Positions 8,582 to 14,906 of a DNA stretch of 64,000 nucleotides are shown here, in pieces (the stretch's first letter is position 1; the number at the start of each line of letters is the position of its first letter). The DNA lies in contig JANYKC010000095.1 in NCBI GenBank assembly GCA_025358255.1, positions 124,001-188,000 of the forward strand. Direction: 5' to 3'. A program made the position numbers and the translations under genes. The notes below the pieces were generated by a model, which did not search any database, was not told where the DNA came from, and saw nothing but the letters and a program-made list of their open reading frames with translations. This stretch comes from Spirochaetaceae bacterium. GTDB lineage: Bacteria; Spirochaetota; Spirochaetia; Treponematales; Rectinemataceae.

Positions 8582-9223
8582 ATGGCCATGGATGATCCTC
8601 CAATGGAAAAGCAGGGGCGAGCCATTCATGGTTCGCCCGTCGATCCAGCGGCGACCAGGAAAGGAAACGAGACCAAGGAGCGGATCTTCGCGACCGCGAT
8701 TCGCCTGATTGGGAAAAACGGCTACGCGGCGACAACGATACCCGCGATATGCCTGGAAGCGAATGTCTCCGTAGGCAATTTCTACCACCATTTCAGGTCG
8801 AAAAGCGACATCCTCCTTGCCTATGTCCTGGACGAGGGCGATCGCCTCCTGGTCTACTATGAAGGCCTCGACGGGCTTCCGCGTTCAGAGGCCTTGCTTG
8901 CTTGTGTCGACCGCTTCTTCGGCTTCTATTCCCTGAAGGGCCGAAACTTCGTCGCGACCTTTCTTTCCATCCTCCTTGGAGAAGGAGCCTCCTGGTTCCA
9001 GCCCGAGAGGCTTTCCATCTATGCCATAATCCGCGATTGCTTCACCCGCGGAGCCGCAGATGGCGAGTTCGGTGATGATGTCCGGCTTGATGGGGCCCTC
9101 GAACTCACGAATAGCCTGATCTGGGACCTATCCTGCAGTTGGTGCGTTCGTGGCGGTCCCGCGGGACTTGCCGAGGAGGCGGTGGGGCGATTCTCCCGCC
9201 TCCTCGGGTTCGTCCGGGATTGA
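8582..9223 (+). CDS. TetR/AcrR-family transcriptional regulator
   Basis: A 213-aa protein with the TetR N-terminal DNA-binding domain: RIFATAIRLIGKNGYAATTI, then the recognition helix region VSVGNFYHHFRSKSDIL at about residues 60-76. The C-terminal ligand domain is unremarkable. I start at ATG 8582, 7 nt after GGGAGG; an in-frame ATG at 8588 is also possible. The frame is open back to 8426, but that would overlap the divergent MoaD gene. It lies head-to-head with the AOR operon, with two palindromes between, so it probably represses the operon and itself. The inducer is unknown. Confidence 0.85.
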   Translation: MAMDDPPMEKQGRAIHGSPVDPAATRKGNETKERIFATAIRLIGKNGYAATTIPAICLEANVSVGNFYHHFRSKSDILLAYVLDEGDRLLVYYEGLDGLPRSEALLACVDRFFGFYSLKGRNFVATFLSILLGEGASWFQPERLSIYAIIRDCFTRGAADGEFGDDVRLDGALELTNSLIWDLSCSWCVRGGPAGLAEEAVGRFSRLLGFVRD

Positions 9224-9344
9224 AGCGCTGGCCCCGCCCTGATTTTCGCTTCCTCGCCAAATGCGGGCAATGCTGTATTTTTCGCCATAGCGGATCCACC
9301 CGAGGCGCGGAGATGATTGCCGCCCCGGCTCCATAGCTTCCTCA

Positions 9345-10351
9345 CTTGTTGTTCGGCTTGGGTCGTCCAGGCTTCCATCCTCGAGCGCAACGAAGCGCTC
9401 AGGTTCGGGGAGGTAAAGCGCTGGCGGCTTGCAGAGGCGGAGAGCATCGGCAAGGTCGGCGGTTGGGAATTGGACGCGGATGCCGGGACGCAGTAATGGA
9501 CGGACAGGACAAAAGGGATTCGCGAAGTGGATCTCGACTACCAGCCAAAGGGCGAAGCAGGAATTGGATTCTACGATCCCCTGTCCCGGTCCCTCATCGA
9601 GCAGGCGATCCCGGCGCGCCTTGGAAAAGGGCTAGTCCTTCGACCTCGGCCACGGCTTGGTCACCGCCAAGGGGAAGCCCCGCCATGTGCATGCCATAGG
9701 CAAAGCCGACCCCGATCTTCGCCGGGTCCATGGCTTCTTCCAGGATATCACCGATCGCAAGAAGGCCCAGGAGAGGATCGCCAGCCTCCTCGCCCAAAAG
9801 GAGCTCTTCCTCAAGGAAGTCCACCACCGGATGAAGAACAGCATGAACGCGATCTCCAGCATCCTCTCACTCGAGCTGAGCCGAGCCGCCGATGGAGCGC
9901 GGAAAGACAGCCTTCGGGGCATCAATACCCGGATTCAAAGCATTGACTCCCTCTACGCGGAACTCAACAGTTCGGACTCGCATGAGGGTCTCGCCGCCCC
10001 CGTCTTTCCTGTCGGCGCGGGTCACCCGCATCCCCCCGCAATTCCCCGCCGCACCCAGCGTGCGTTTCGAAACTACCTCGAGGATTTCTACATCGTGGCG
10101 AAGCTCCTGCGGCTCGGTGGCCTGATCCTCGCCGAGCTCCTTGCCGACATCTTGAAGCACGCCTTCGCTGGCCATTCCGAAGGGCTGGTACCCATCTCTG
10201 ACGACAGGATAGTCATGCCCGAATCAGCGGACTTCGGGAAGACCTTCGGCTTGGATTGGCGCTCATCCAAGGCCTCGCGGGGCAGATGGACGGGGACATC
10301 AGGATCGAACGCAGGGAAGGGAGGGCGGTCGTCCTGGAGTTTCCGCTCTAG
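9345..10351 (+). pseudogene. Decayed PAS-HisKA_2 sensor histidine kinase
   Basis: Pieces of one protein appear in different frames. The run ESIGKVGGWELDADAGT (PAS) is followed by an in-frame TAA (9495-9497), then REVDLDYQPKG. Next come a frame change near 9640 and a further PAS/PAC end (HGFFQDITDRKKAQERI). The HisKA_2 dimerisation/phosphoacceptor region is intact as FLKEVHHRMKNSMNAISSIL near 9810-9870. The C-terminal ATPase domain is again split, and its last piece (GDIRIERREGRAVVLEFPL) ends at TAG 10349-10351 in another frame. At least three lesions are needed, so this is a pseudogene rather than a sequencing slip. The original product would have been a cytosolic PAS-containing histidine kinase of the HWE/HisKA_2 class. 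Confidence 0.75.
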
Positions 10352-10356
10352 CCACT

Positions 10357-11334
10357 TCAAGAGGACGAAAGCATATGCGACTGGTATTTCTCCGCGAAGA
10401 GGGCCGGCTGTCCGCCAGTATTCCAGAAGAGGACCGTTTCGTTTTTCGCGAATTGGCCTTTCCGTATCATGTCGATCAGCCCCGCGGCAGCCCGCCCCGT
10501 GTAGACCGGGTCCAGGAGGAGGCCCTCGAAGCGGGCGAAAAGGCCGACGGCTTCCCGCTCGGCGTCGGTCAGGACGCCGTAGCCGGAACCGCAGTACGCG
10601 GCCGTCGCGAGGACATCATCCCGCGAAAAATCGATCCGCCCGCCGAAGGAACGTGAGGCATCGGAGGCCAGCGAGGAGACGCGGTCCTTGAGCCAGTCCT
10701 CGGACTCGTCGATGCTGATACCGAGGACCTTTCCCCGGTATCCGAAAATCCGCTTCCCGAGCGTGAGGCCCGCATGGGTCCCCCCCGACGAGGTCCCGAA
10801 GACCATCCATTCAGCCTGCAGGCCCTGCTCCATGAATTCCTCGACGGCGAAGGCATAGCCGAGGACCCCTGTCGGGCTCGAGCCGCCGTAAGGGACAAAG
10901 TACGGATCCGCTCCCCCTGCCTTCAGCGCTTCGAAGGTTTGATTCTGCACACGCTCCCGGTCGGCGCGATCCGCCACCCAGACGATCCTGGCCCCGAAGA
11001 GGAGGTCGAGGAGGAGGTTTGACGACGCACTATCCGGAGCCTCTCCGTTCAGGACGAGGACACAGTCGAGGCCGTACTTGGCCGCGGCGGCGGCGGCCTG
11101 GCGGCAGTGGTTCGACTGGGCGGCGCCCGCAGTTACCAGGGTCTTCGCCCCGAGCGCCTGCGCCTCGGCGAGGAGGAACTCCAGCTTGCGCGTCTTGTTC
11201 CCGCCCAAGGCGAGGCCAGTCTGGTCGTCCCGCTTGACGAAGATCCTGGGGCCTCCGAGGTGGGCCGACAGCCGGGGAAGCTCCTCAATCGCGGTCGGAA
11301 GATGGGCGAAACGCAGGCGCGGAATCGTGGTCAT
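10357..11334 (-). CDS. dcyD: D-cysteine desulfhydrase / ACC deaminase-family PLP enzyme
   Basis: A 325-aa fold-type II PLP enzyme. The PLP lysine is in LALGGNKTRKLEFLL (about residue 51), followed by TAGAAQSNHCRQAAAAAAK, the motif of D-cysteine desulfhydrase (DcyD) and ACC deaminase. The glycine loop TSSGGTHAGL binds the PLP phosphate. The expected reaction is D-cysteine to pyruvate, sulfide and ammonia; DcyD-like rather than true ACC deaminase is the better guess from the GGNKTRKLE context, but specificity is not certain. I place the start at ATG 11334 (MTTIPRLRF) because GAGGAG lies 8 nt upstream; the frame extends 55 codons further without homology. Confidence 0.82.
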   Translation of the reverse strand: MTTIPRLRFAHLPTAIEELPRLSAHLGGPRIFVKRDDQTGLALGGNKTRKLEFLLAEAQALGAKTLVTAGAAQSNHCRQAAAAAAKYGLDCVLVLNGEAPDSASSNLLLDLLFGARIVWVADRADRERVQNQTFEALKAGGADPYFVPYGGSSPTGVLGYAFAVEEFMEQGLQAEWMVFGTSSGGTHAGLTLGKRIFGYRGKVLGISIDESEDWLKDRVSSLASDASRSFGGRIDFSRDDVLATAAYCGSGYGVLTDAEREAVGLFARFEGLLLDPVYTGRAAAGLIDMIRKGQFAKNETVLFWNTGGQPALFAEKYQSHMLSSS

Positions 11335-11434
11335 GGCGTGCTCCTCGCCCGCATTGTCCTTGATGGGGGCCTCGAGCGTCAATCGCGAAAGGCCGGCGGG
11401 CAGGAAAGCCCATTGGGGGAGGGCATATTGGCAT

Positions 11435-11449
11435 CGCCATTTTATGGCG
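11435..11449. promoter_or_regulatory. Short palindrome upstream of the dcyD-like gene
   Basis: CGCCAT-TTT-ATGGCG, a perfect 6-bp inverted repeat about 100 bp upstream of the ATG at 11334. Operator-like; no regulator gene is adjacent. Confidence 0.25.
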
Positions 11450-11581
11450 CCATTGAAACAAGGCGAGGACGAATGCCCTGACGGGCAATGCTCCGGCACG
11501 CCCTGCTAGCCGTCGGGGTATCAAGGCTCAGGGGCTGGATGGACGGGCTGAAGGCGGGGACCTTGCCTTCACCCTTACTGA

Positions 11582-11671
11582 CCCGGCAACCAAACATTGG
11601 CTTGGGCCCATGTTCCTGACCGTGGCGACGGGCCAGAATCATGGGAGAGCAACCGATGTTATGTTGCCGGG
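11582..11671. repeat. Long imperfect inverted repeat with inner stem, non-coding
   Basis: The arms 11582-11600 (starting CCCGGCAAC) and 11653-11671 (ending GTTGCCGGG) pair at 16 of 19 positions. Inside, CCCATG (11607-11612) can pair with CATGGG (11640-11645). No ORF with recognisable homology covers 11500-11736. It lies just outside the left boundary of the tRNA-Asn element. It may be a structured RNA or the end of an older insertion. Confidence 0.4.
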
Positions 11672-11736
11672 GCGAGTAAAGACCTTGAAGGCCCGCGCGA
11701 TCCTTAGGAGATCGGATCGCGCTCGAGCGCATTCGC

Positions 11737-11764
11737 TTCGAACCCGGGACCCAGTGGTTAACAG
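11737..11764. other. Distal att-like copy of tRNA-Asn anticodon loop to T-loop
   Basis: Matches 14761-14788 at 27 of 28 positions in the same orientation; the identical core is GGGACCCAGTGGTTAACAG. No flanking sequence completes a tRNA: the 5' anticodon stem and the acceptor are absent. Confidence 0.7.
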
Positions 11765-11884
11765 TGGCTCGGGAGAGCTTTCATCAAGTTACAGCTAGAT
11801 TCGATACAATGCCCTTATCCATTACTATAGCTGTACTTAGCACACAGGTCAACTTCATCTGGTTTCATCCGTTTTCACCGCGTA

Positions 11885-11924
11885 TGGTCGCAGATTTGGA
11901 AATCTGCGACCACTTTGCGACCAG
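11885..11924. repeat. Palindrome plus direct repeat of TGGTCGCA near left end of element
   Basis: A perfect 13-bp inverted repeat (TGGTCGCAGATTT, 11885-11897, and its complement, 11900-11912, with GG between) is followed by one more TGCGACCA unit. The 23 bp at 11902-11924 recur with one mismatch at 14451-14473. Possible integrase arm-binding sites. Confidence 0.55.
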
Positions 11925-12009
11925 CACCTGCCGTGATCGTACGCATTATTAGGATTGCGCCGCTTGGCACCATACCTCGGGATAGGGTCGGATGACTCGG
12001 ACCGGTATC

Positions 12010-12025
12010 ATACCCTAGTGGGTAT
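12010..12025. promoter_or_regulatory. HipB operator candidate O1
   Basis: ATACCC-TAGT-GGGTAT, a perfect 6-bp inverted repeat centred 27 bp upstream of the second copy. Confidence 0.6.
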
Positions 12026-12029
12026 TTTA

Positions 12030-12058
12030 TTGACATATACCCGATGGGGTATTATTAT
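12030..12058 (+). promoter_or_regulatory. hipBA promoter with operator O2 in its spacer
   Basis: TTGACA (12030-12035, perfect), 17-bp spacer, TATTAT (12053-12058, 5/6). The spacer contains the second operator, ATACCC-GATG-GGGTAT (12037-12052), so bound HipB would cover the promoter. A third GGGTAT half-site is at 12074-12079. A GAGGAG ribosome site precedes hipB. This is the textbook autoregulated arrangement. Confidence 0.8.
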
Positions 12059-12105
12059 GGAATAGACCTTATCGGGTATGATACAAGCAGCATTGAGGAG
12101 ACCCA

Positions 12106-12372
12106 ATGAAGTACCTCATCTCCACCCCCAGTCAGCTTTCCCATGCGCTAAGAAGCGCCCGCAAGGCTCGGGGATGGAGCCAGGGCGGAGCGGGCAAGCT
12201 GGTCGGGCTCCTTCCCAAGACCATCTCGGCCCTGGAGAACCATCCAGGCTCCGCGACCATCGACAGCCTCATGAAACTCCTCTCGGCCCTCGAGCTGGAG
12301 CTCGTACTCTTGCCCAAGGAGGGTGGCGAATCCCCGAACAAAATGGCCAAGCCTTCCAACGAGGAGTGGTGA
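12106..12372 (+). CDS. hipB: HipB antitoxin, XRE-type DNA-binding protein
   Basis: An 88-aa protein with a helix-turn-helix: LSHALRSARKARGWSQGGAG, then LLPKTISALEN as the recognition region and a C-terminal dimerisation strand (LELELVLLPK). HipB binds paired operators and neutralises HipA. It overlies a strong promoter with two matching operators and ends 2 nt before hipA. The family-typical Q-x-x-(L/A)-(A/G) turn is slightly altered (QGGAGKLVGL). Full length for the family. Confidence 0.85.
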   Translation: MKYLISTPSQLSHALRSARKARGWSQGGAGKLVGLLPKTISALENHPGSATIDSLMKLLSALELELVLLPKEGGESPNKMAKPSNEEW

Positions 12373-12374
12373 CC

Positions 12375-13754
12375 ATGGCCCGCCCTTCACAGCGACGCTC
12401 CCTTGGCGTTTGGCTCAACCGCATTCGGGTCGGCACTTGGTCCTTAGGCGCGCGAGGTGCTCATGAGTTTCGCTATGACGACTCCTGGCTCGTCCACCCC
12501 CAGGCCAGGCCGGTATCGCTCTCCCTCCCCCTCGCTGAGAGCGGATACATCTACCGCGGCGAGGTGGTGGCTGCCTTCTTCGAAAACCTCCTCCCGGACT
12601 CGAGCGAGATCAGGCAAAGGATACGCAGCCGCTACGGTGCGGCCTCACTGTCGGCCTTCGACCTCCTCTCAGAGATCGGCAAGGATTGCGTAGGCGCGAT
12701 CCAGCTCCTTCCCGAGGTTGAAGCACCCTCCCCTATCGATCGCATCGAAGGCAGGCCGATCGACGAACACGAGATTGCGGCGATACTGAAAGGACTGACG
12801 AACCTGGGAACGGGCGGGCGCGCCACCGATGAGGAGTTCCGCATCTCCCTGGCCGGGGCGCAGGAGAAAACCGCTTTGCTATGGAATGAAGGGCGATGGC
12901 TCGTTCCACATGGCTCGACACCTTCGACTCACATCGTGAAGCTGCCCCTCGGAAGGATAGGCGGCCTCGGGCTCGACATGACTGGCTCGGTGGAAAATGA
13001 ATGGCTCTGCGCCCAAATCGCGGCAGCCTTGGGACTCGAGGTGGCGCACTGCGAGATAGCCCACTTTGAAGACGTGACGGCCCTGGTCGTGAAACGTTTC
13101 GATAGACGGAGGGCCGAAGGCGACAAGCGCATCATCCGGCTACCGCAGGAGGACTTCTGCCAGCTCACGGGCACGCCTCCTGGCGGAAAATACGAATCCG
13201 ATGGAGGGCCGGGGATCGAGACCATCATGGGCGTCCTTCTCGGCTCCCAGGAGGCCTCCAGAGACCGCGAGATCTTCTTTACCACCCAGGTCCTCTTCTG
13301 GCTCCTGGCCGCCCCCGATGGGCACGCGAAGAACTTTTCGGTCTTCCTCGAACGCGGTGGTCGCTTCAGGTTGACTCCTTTATATGACATCATGTCCGCT
13401 TATCCCATGTTGGGGCATGGCAATGGAATGATTCCACCGGAGAAGCTAAGGCTTGCCATGGCCTTCAAGGGCAAGAATCGGCATTACGAGTGGGACAAAA
13501 CCGGCCCTCGTCATATCAGAGAGACTGCACGTCTCTGTGGCTTTGAGGGCTCCATCGATGCGGTACTAGAGCGACTGAGGCAGGAAGTTCCGAAGGCCGC
13601 CCAGGAAGTAGCCAGGAACCTGCCCGTTGATTTCTCGAGCGCGATCTCCGACTCGATTCTTCGCGGGGTCGAAGCCCGCGCACGGCTACTGCACAACGCA
13701 TGGAACTATGGCCTACCGAACCGCCCCGGGTTTACCGAAGACCAGTTTAGTTGA
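12375..13754 (+). CDS. hipA: HipA serine/threonine kinase toxin
   Basis: A 459-aa HipA-family kinase; in E. coli HipA phosphorylates glutamyl-tRNA synthetase and causes growth arrest. The autophosphorylation loop is ISLAGAQEKTAL with the serine at residue 158. The catalytic loop is APDGHAKNFS (D315, N320), and the metal-binding aspartate is D338 in PLYDIMSAYP, so all key residues are present. ATG 12375 (MARPSQRRS) starts 2 nt after the hipB stop; the frame is open upstream but overlaps hipB. The last ~13 codons (from LPNRPGF) overlap the predicted end of the IS3 remnant, so the native C-terminus was probably replaced by insertion-sequence DNA. The kinase is likely still functional. Confidence 0.85.
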   Translation: MARPSQRRSLGVWLNRIRVGTWSLGARGAHEFRYDDSWLVHPQARPVSLSLPLAESGYIYRGEVVAAFFENLLPDSSEIRQRIRSRYGAASLSAFDLLSEIGKDCVGAIQLLPEVEAPSPIDRIEGRPIDEHEIAAILKGLTNLGTGGRATDEEFRISLAGAQEKTALLWNEGRWLVPHGSTPSTHIVKLPLGRIGGLGLDMTGSVENEWLCAQIAAALGLEVAHCEIAHFEDVTALVVKRFDRRRAEGDKRIIRLPQEDFCQLTGTPPGGKYESDGGPGIETIMGVLLGSQEASRDREIFFTTQVLFWLLAAPDGHAKNFSVFLERGGRFRLTPLYDIMSAYPMLGHGNGMIPPEKLRLAMAFKGKNRHYEWDKTGPRHIRETARLCGFEGSIDAVLERLRQEVPKAAQEVARNLPVDFSSAISDSILRGVEARARLLHNAWNYGLPNRPGFTEDQFS

Positions 13755-14225
13755 GTCCGGCTCCAACGGCCAGATCTTGTTGTTCCGAATAATACCGCAT
13801 CTCAAACTCCGAAGGCGAGACATGGCGATCGGCTCGAGCAGACGCTTGGTATTGAACCAGTGAACCCATTCGAGGGTGGCATTTTCAACGTTGTCGACTC
13901 CTTTCCAAGGGCCGCGTCGGCGAAAGAGCTCAGCCTTGAAAAGTCCATTTATCGTTTCAGCTAACGCATTATCGTAGGCATCGCCGACCGATCCGACCGA
14001 TCCGCCCGATGCCTCGACTCCGGCCTCGCGCGGTCGTTCGGTATGCCGGATGGCGACGACCGCTTGAATCCGCCCTGAGAACCGCGGTCTGAATGATGAA
14101 CCAGGTTCCCCGTGATCCGCCTAGCCCTGAGCGCCTGCTCCAATGCGTCGAGGGTCAACCCAGTGCTCATGCTCGTCGCCGCCGCCAGCCGACGATCATC
14201 CGCAAGAAGACCATGGGGCGACGAC
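13705..14225 (-). pseudogene. IS3-family transposase (OrfB) C-terminal remnant
   Basis: Reading leftward, fragments in three frames spell an IS3-type OrfB: ALEQALRARRITGNLVHHSD and RGSQ; then, after a frameshift, VAIRHTERPREAGVEASGGS; then VGDAYDNALAETINGLFKAE, RRGPWKGVDNVENATLEWVH and WFNTKRLLEP. After another frameshift it ends PSEFEMRYYSEQQDLAVGAG, LN and stop (TAA 13747-13749). D and E of the DDE triad are recognisable, but the first catalytic Asp region and OrfA are missing. The small duplication GGSVGSVG is also abnormal. It is clearly dead. The IS end overlaps the 3' end of hipA. Confidence 0.8.
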
Positions 14226-14236
14226 AAAGCCCTCCC

Positions 14237-14437
14237 GAACGAGCTCACGCCAGTCAAGGTGGTGGCCTCCGCGCTTTGCTCATCGATGAAGGAATGGAGC
14301 AAGCGCCGGGCCTCCTCCTTGGCCGTGAGTCCGGTACTCACCTTGCGGCGCCGGCCATCCTTGCCGAGACAGATGAAGTAGTAGATCTTGCTGTCCGACC
14401 GGCGATGCGGTTCCGGATACCTCTTCTTGACTCCCAT
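14237..14437 (-). pseudogene. int: Tyrosine integrase, N-terminal fragment
   Basis: From ATG 14437 (preceded by GGGGGGA) the frame reads MGVKKRYPEPHRRSDSKIYY, FICLGKDGRRRKVSTGLTAK, EEARRLLHSFIDEQSAE. This resembles the arm-binding N-terminus of phage/island tyrosine recombinases (short basic lead, beta strands with KDGRRRKVSTG, then a helix). The frame then runs straight into the IS3 remnant around 14200-14245, and the catalytic R...HxxR...Y domain is absent. The gene reads away from the tRNA-Asn, the usual orientation of an island integrase beside its att site. The identification is by pattern, without a catalytic domain to confirm it. Confidence 0.6.
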
Positions 14438-14450
14438 GTTGTCCCCCCAC

Positions 14451-14473
14451 ATCTGCGACCAGTTTGCGACCAG
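14451..14473. repeat. Second copy of the TGGTCGCA repeat, upstream of the integrase fragment
   Basis: Matches 11902-11924 at 22/23 positions, direct orientation. On the minus strand CTGGTCGCA occurs twice at an 11-bp period, about one helical turn. Confidence 0.55.
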
Positions 14474-14482
14474 TGGGCCTGG

Positions 14483-14518
14483 AAAAAGCAATAGGCCCTG
14501 GACGTCGCCAGGGCCTAT
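14483..14518 (-). terminator. Rho-independent terminator, leftward
   Basis: ATAGGCCCTGG (14491-14501) and CCAGGGCCTAT (14508-14518) form a perfect 11-bp stem with a 6-nt loop, followed on the minus strand by TTTTT (14483-14487). It would stop leftward read-through from the tRNA region before the integrase fragment. Confidence 0.75.
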
Positions 14519-14562
14519 CACCGTATCTAGCAATAACTTAACTCGCTCCCTCGCCCGGGTTC

Positions 14563-14687
14563 GCTTTGAGCCAGCTGTCGTCCTGCCACCTGGCTCAAAG
14601 CCGGGGAAAGCGCCTTCGCCCCCATCCATGGGGGCTCACGCCCCAAGCACTCCTCAAATGATCGGAGTACTCGGGGAGCGCTTTCCC
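14563..14687. repeat. Cluster of nested hairpins between tRNA-Asn and the element
   Basis: Four stems are packed in 125 nt. A perfect 12-bp stem joins GCTTTGAGCCAG (14563-14574) and its complement (14590-14601). An outer 10-bp stem joins GGGAAAGCGC (14604-14613) and GCGCTTTCCC (14678-14687). Inside the latter are CCCCCAT/ATGGGGG (14619-14625/14628-14634) and an imperfect stem at 14641-14676. No coding homology. Possible structured RNA or dispersed palindromic repeat. Confidence 0.5.
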
Positions 14688-14702
14688 TTCGAACCCGGAC
14701 GG

Positions 14703-14745
14703 AAAAAAAAGGCCGATGAACACCAGCGGTGATCATCGGCCTTTT
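14703..14745 (-). terminator. Terminator of the tRNA-Asn transcript
   Basis: A perfect 13-bp stem, AAAAGGCCGATGA (14707-14719) with its complement at 14733-14745; on the minus strand a run of eight T follows. It begins 2 nt after the tRNA 3' end and could also act in the plus direction (TTTT). Confidence 0.85.
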
Positions 14746-14746
14746 G

Positions 14747-14819
14747 CTCCCCCGCCCGGGTTCGAACCAGGGACCCAGTGGTTAACAGCCACTTGCTCTG
14801 CCAGCTGAGCTACAGGGGA
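14747..14819 (-). tRNA. tRNA-Asn (GUU)
   Basis: A 73-nt cloverleaf on the minus strand. The acceptor is TCCCCTG/CGGGGGA with one G-T pair, the D-stem GCTC/GAGC, and the anticodon stem AGTGG/CCACT around loop CTGTTAA (anticodon GTT). The T-arm is CCTGG-TTCGAAC-CCGGG and discriminator base G73 is expected for Asn. CCA is not encoded. Its promoter and terminator are both present. Its nt 32-59 are duplicated 3 kb away, marking it as an integration target. Confidence 0.95.
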
Positions 14820-14844
14820 ACGCTTTATTCTCAAAAGCGGGCTG

Positions 14845-14873
14845 AATATAGCCCGAGAGAGAAACATTGTCAA
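14845..14873 (-). promoter_or_regulatory. tRNA-Asn promoter
   Basis: On the minus strand TTGACA (14868-14873), exactly 17 bp, TATATT (14845-14850). The -35 is perfect and the -10 is 5/6. It lies 26 bp upstream of the tRNA 5' end and directly after the parC stop codon. Confidence 0.85.
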
Positions 14874-14906
14874 TATTCGAAAAAGCCAAAATCCTTGGGG
14901 CTCTCC

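Larger units (their letters stand above)
11737..14788. mobile_element. Decayed tRNA-Asn integrative element carrying hipBA
   Basis: A ~3.05-kb segment is bounded by 28-bp direct repeats (27/28 identical): one copy is nt 32-59 of the tRNA-Asn gene (14761-14788), the other a lone fragment at 11737-11764. Inside, in order from the tRNA, are an N-terminal integrase fragment reading away from the tRNA, an IS3-type transposase remnant, a hipBA toxin-antitoxin pair, and TGGTCGCA repeats near both ends. This is the architecture of an island integrated at the 3' half of a tRNA by a tyrosine recombinase, now immobile. The outer copy lacks the tRNA acceptor end, so it has eroded or the event is old. Confidence 0.7.

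Noticed and set aside
11575..11680. Possible SRP (4.5S) RNA on the minus strand, because of GGTCAGG and a long terminal stem
   Set aside because: The GGAA-type tetraloop and the asymmetric loop of SRP domain IV are missing; GGTCAGG alone is too short to support the call.
12078..12374. Extension of hipA upstream to 12078
   Set aside because: It would overlap the whole of hipB in another frame; HipA homology starts at 12375.
13961..14629. A single 222-aa protein spanning the integrase and IS3 fragments
   Set aside because: The frame joins an integrase N-terminus to a piece of transposase by deletion or insertion; it has no complete domain and its first 64 codons are intergenic hairpins.
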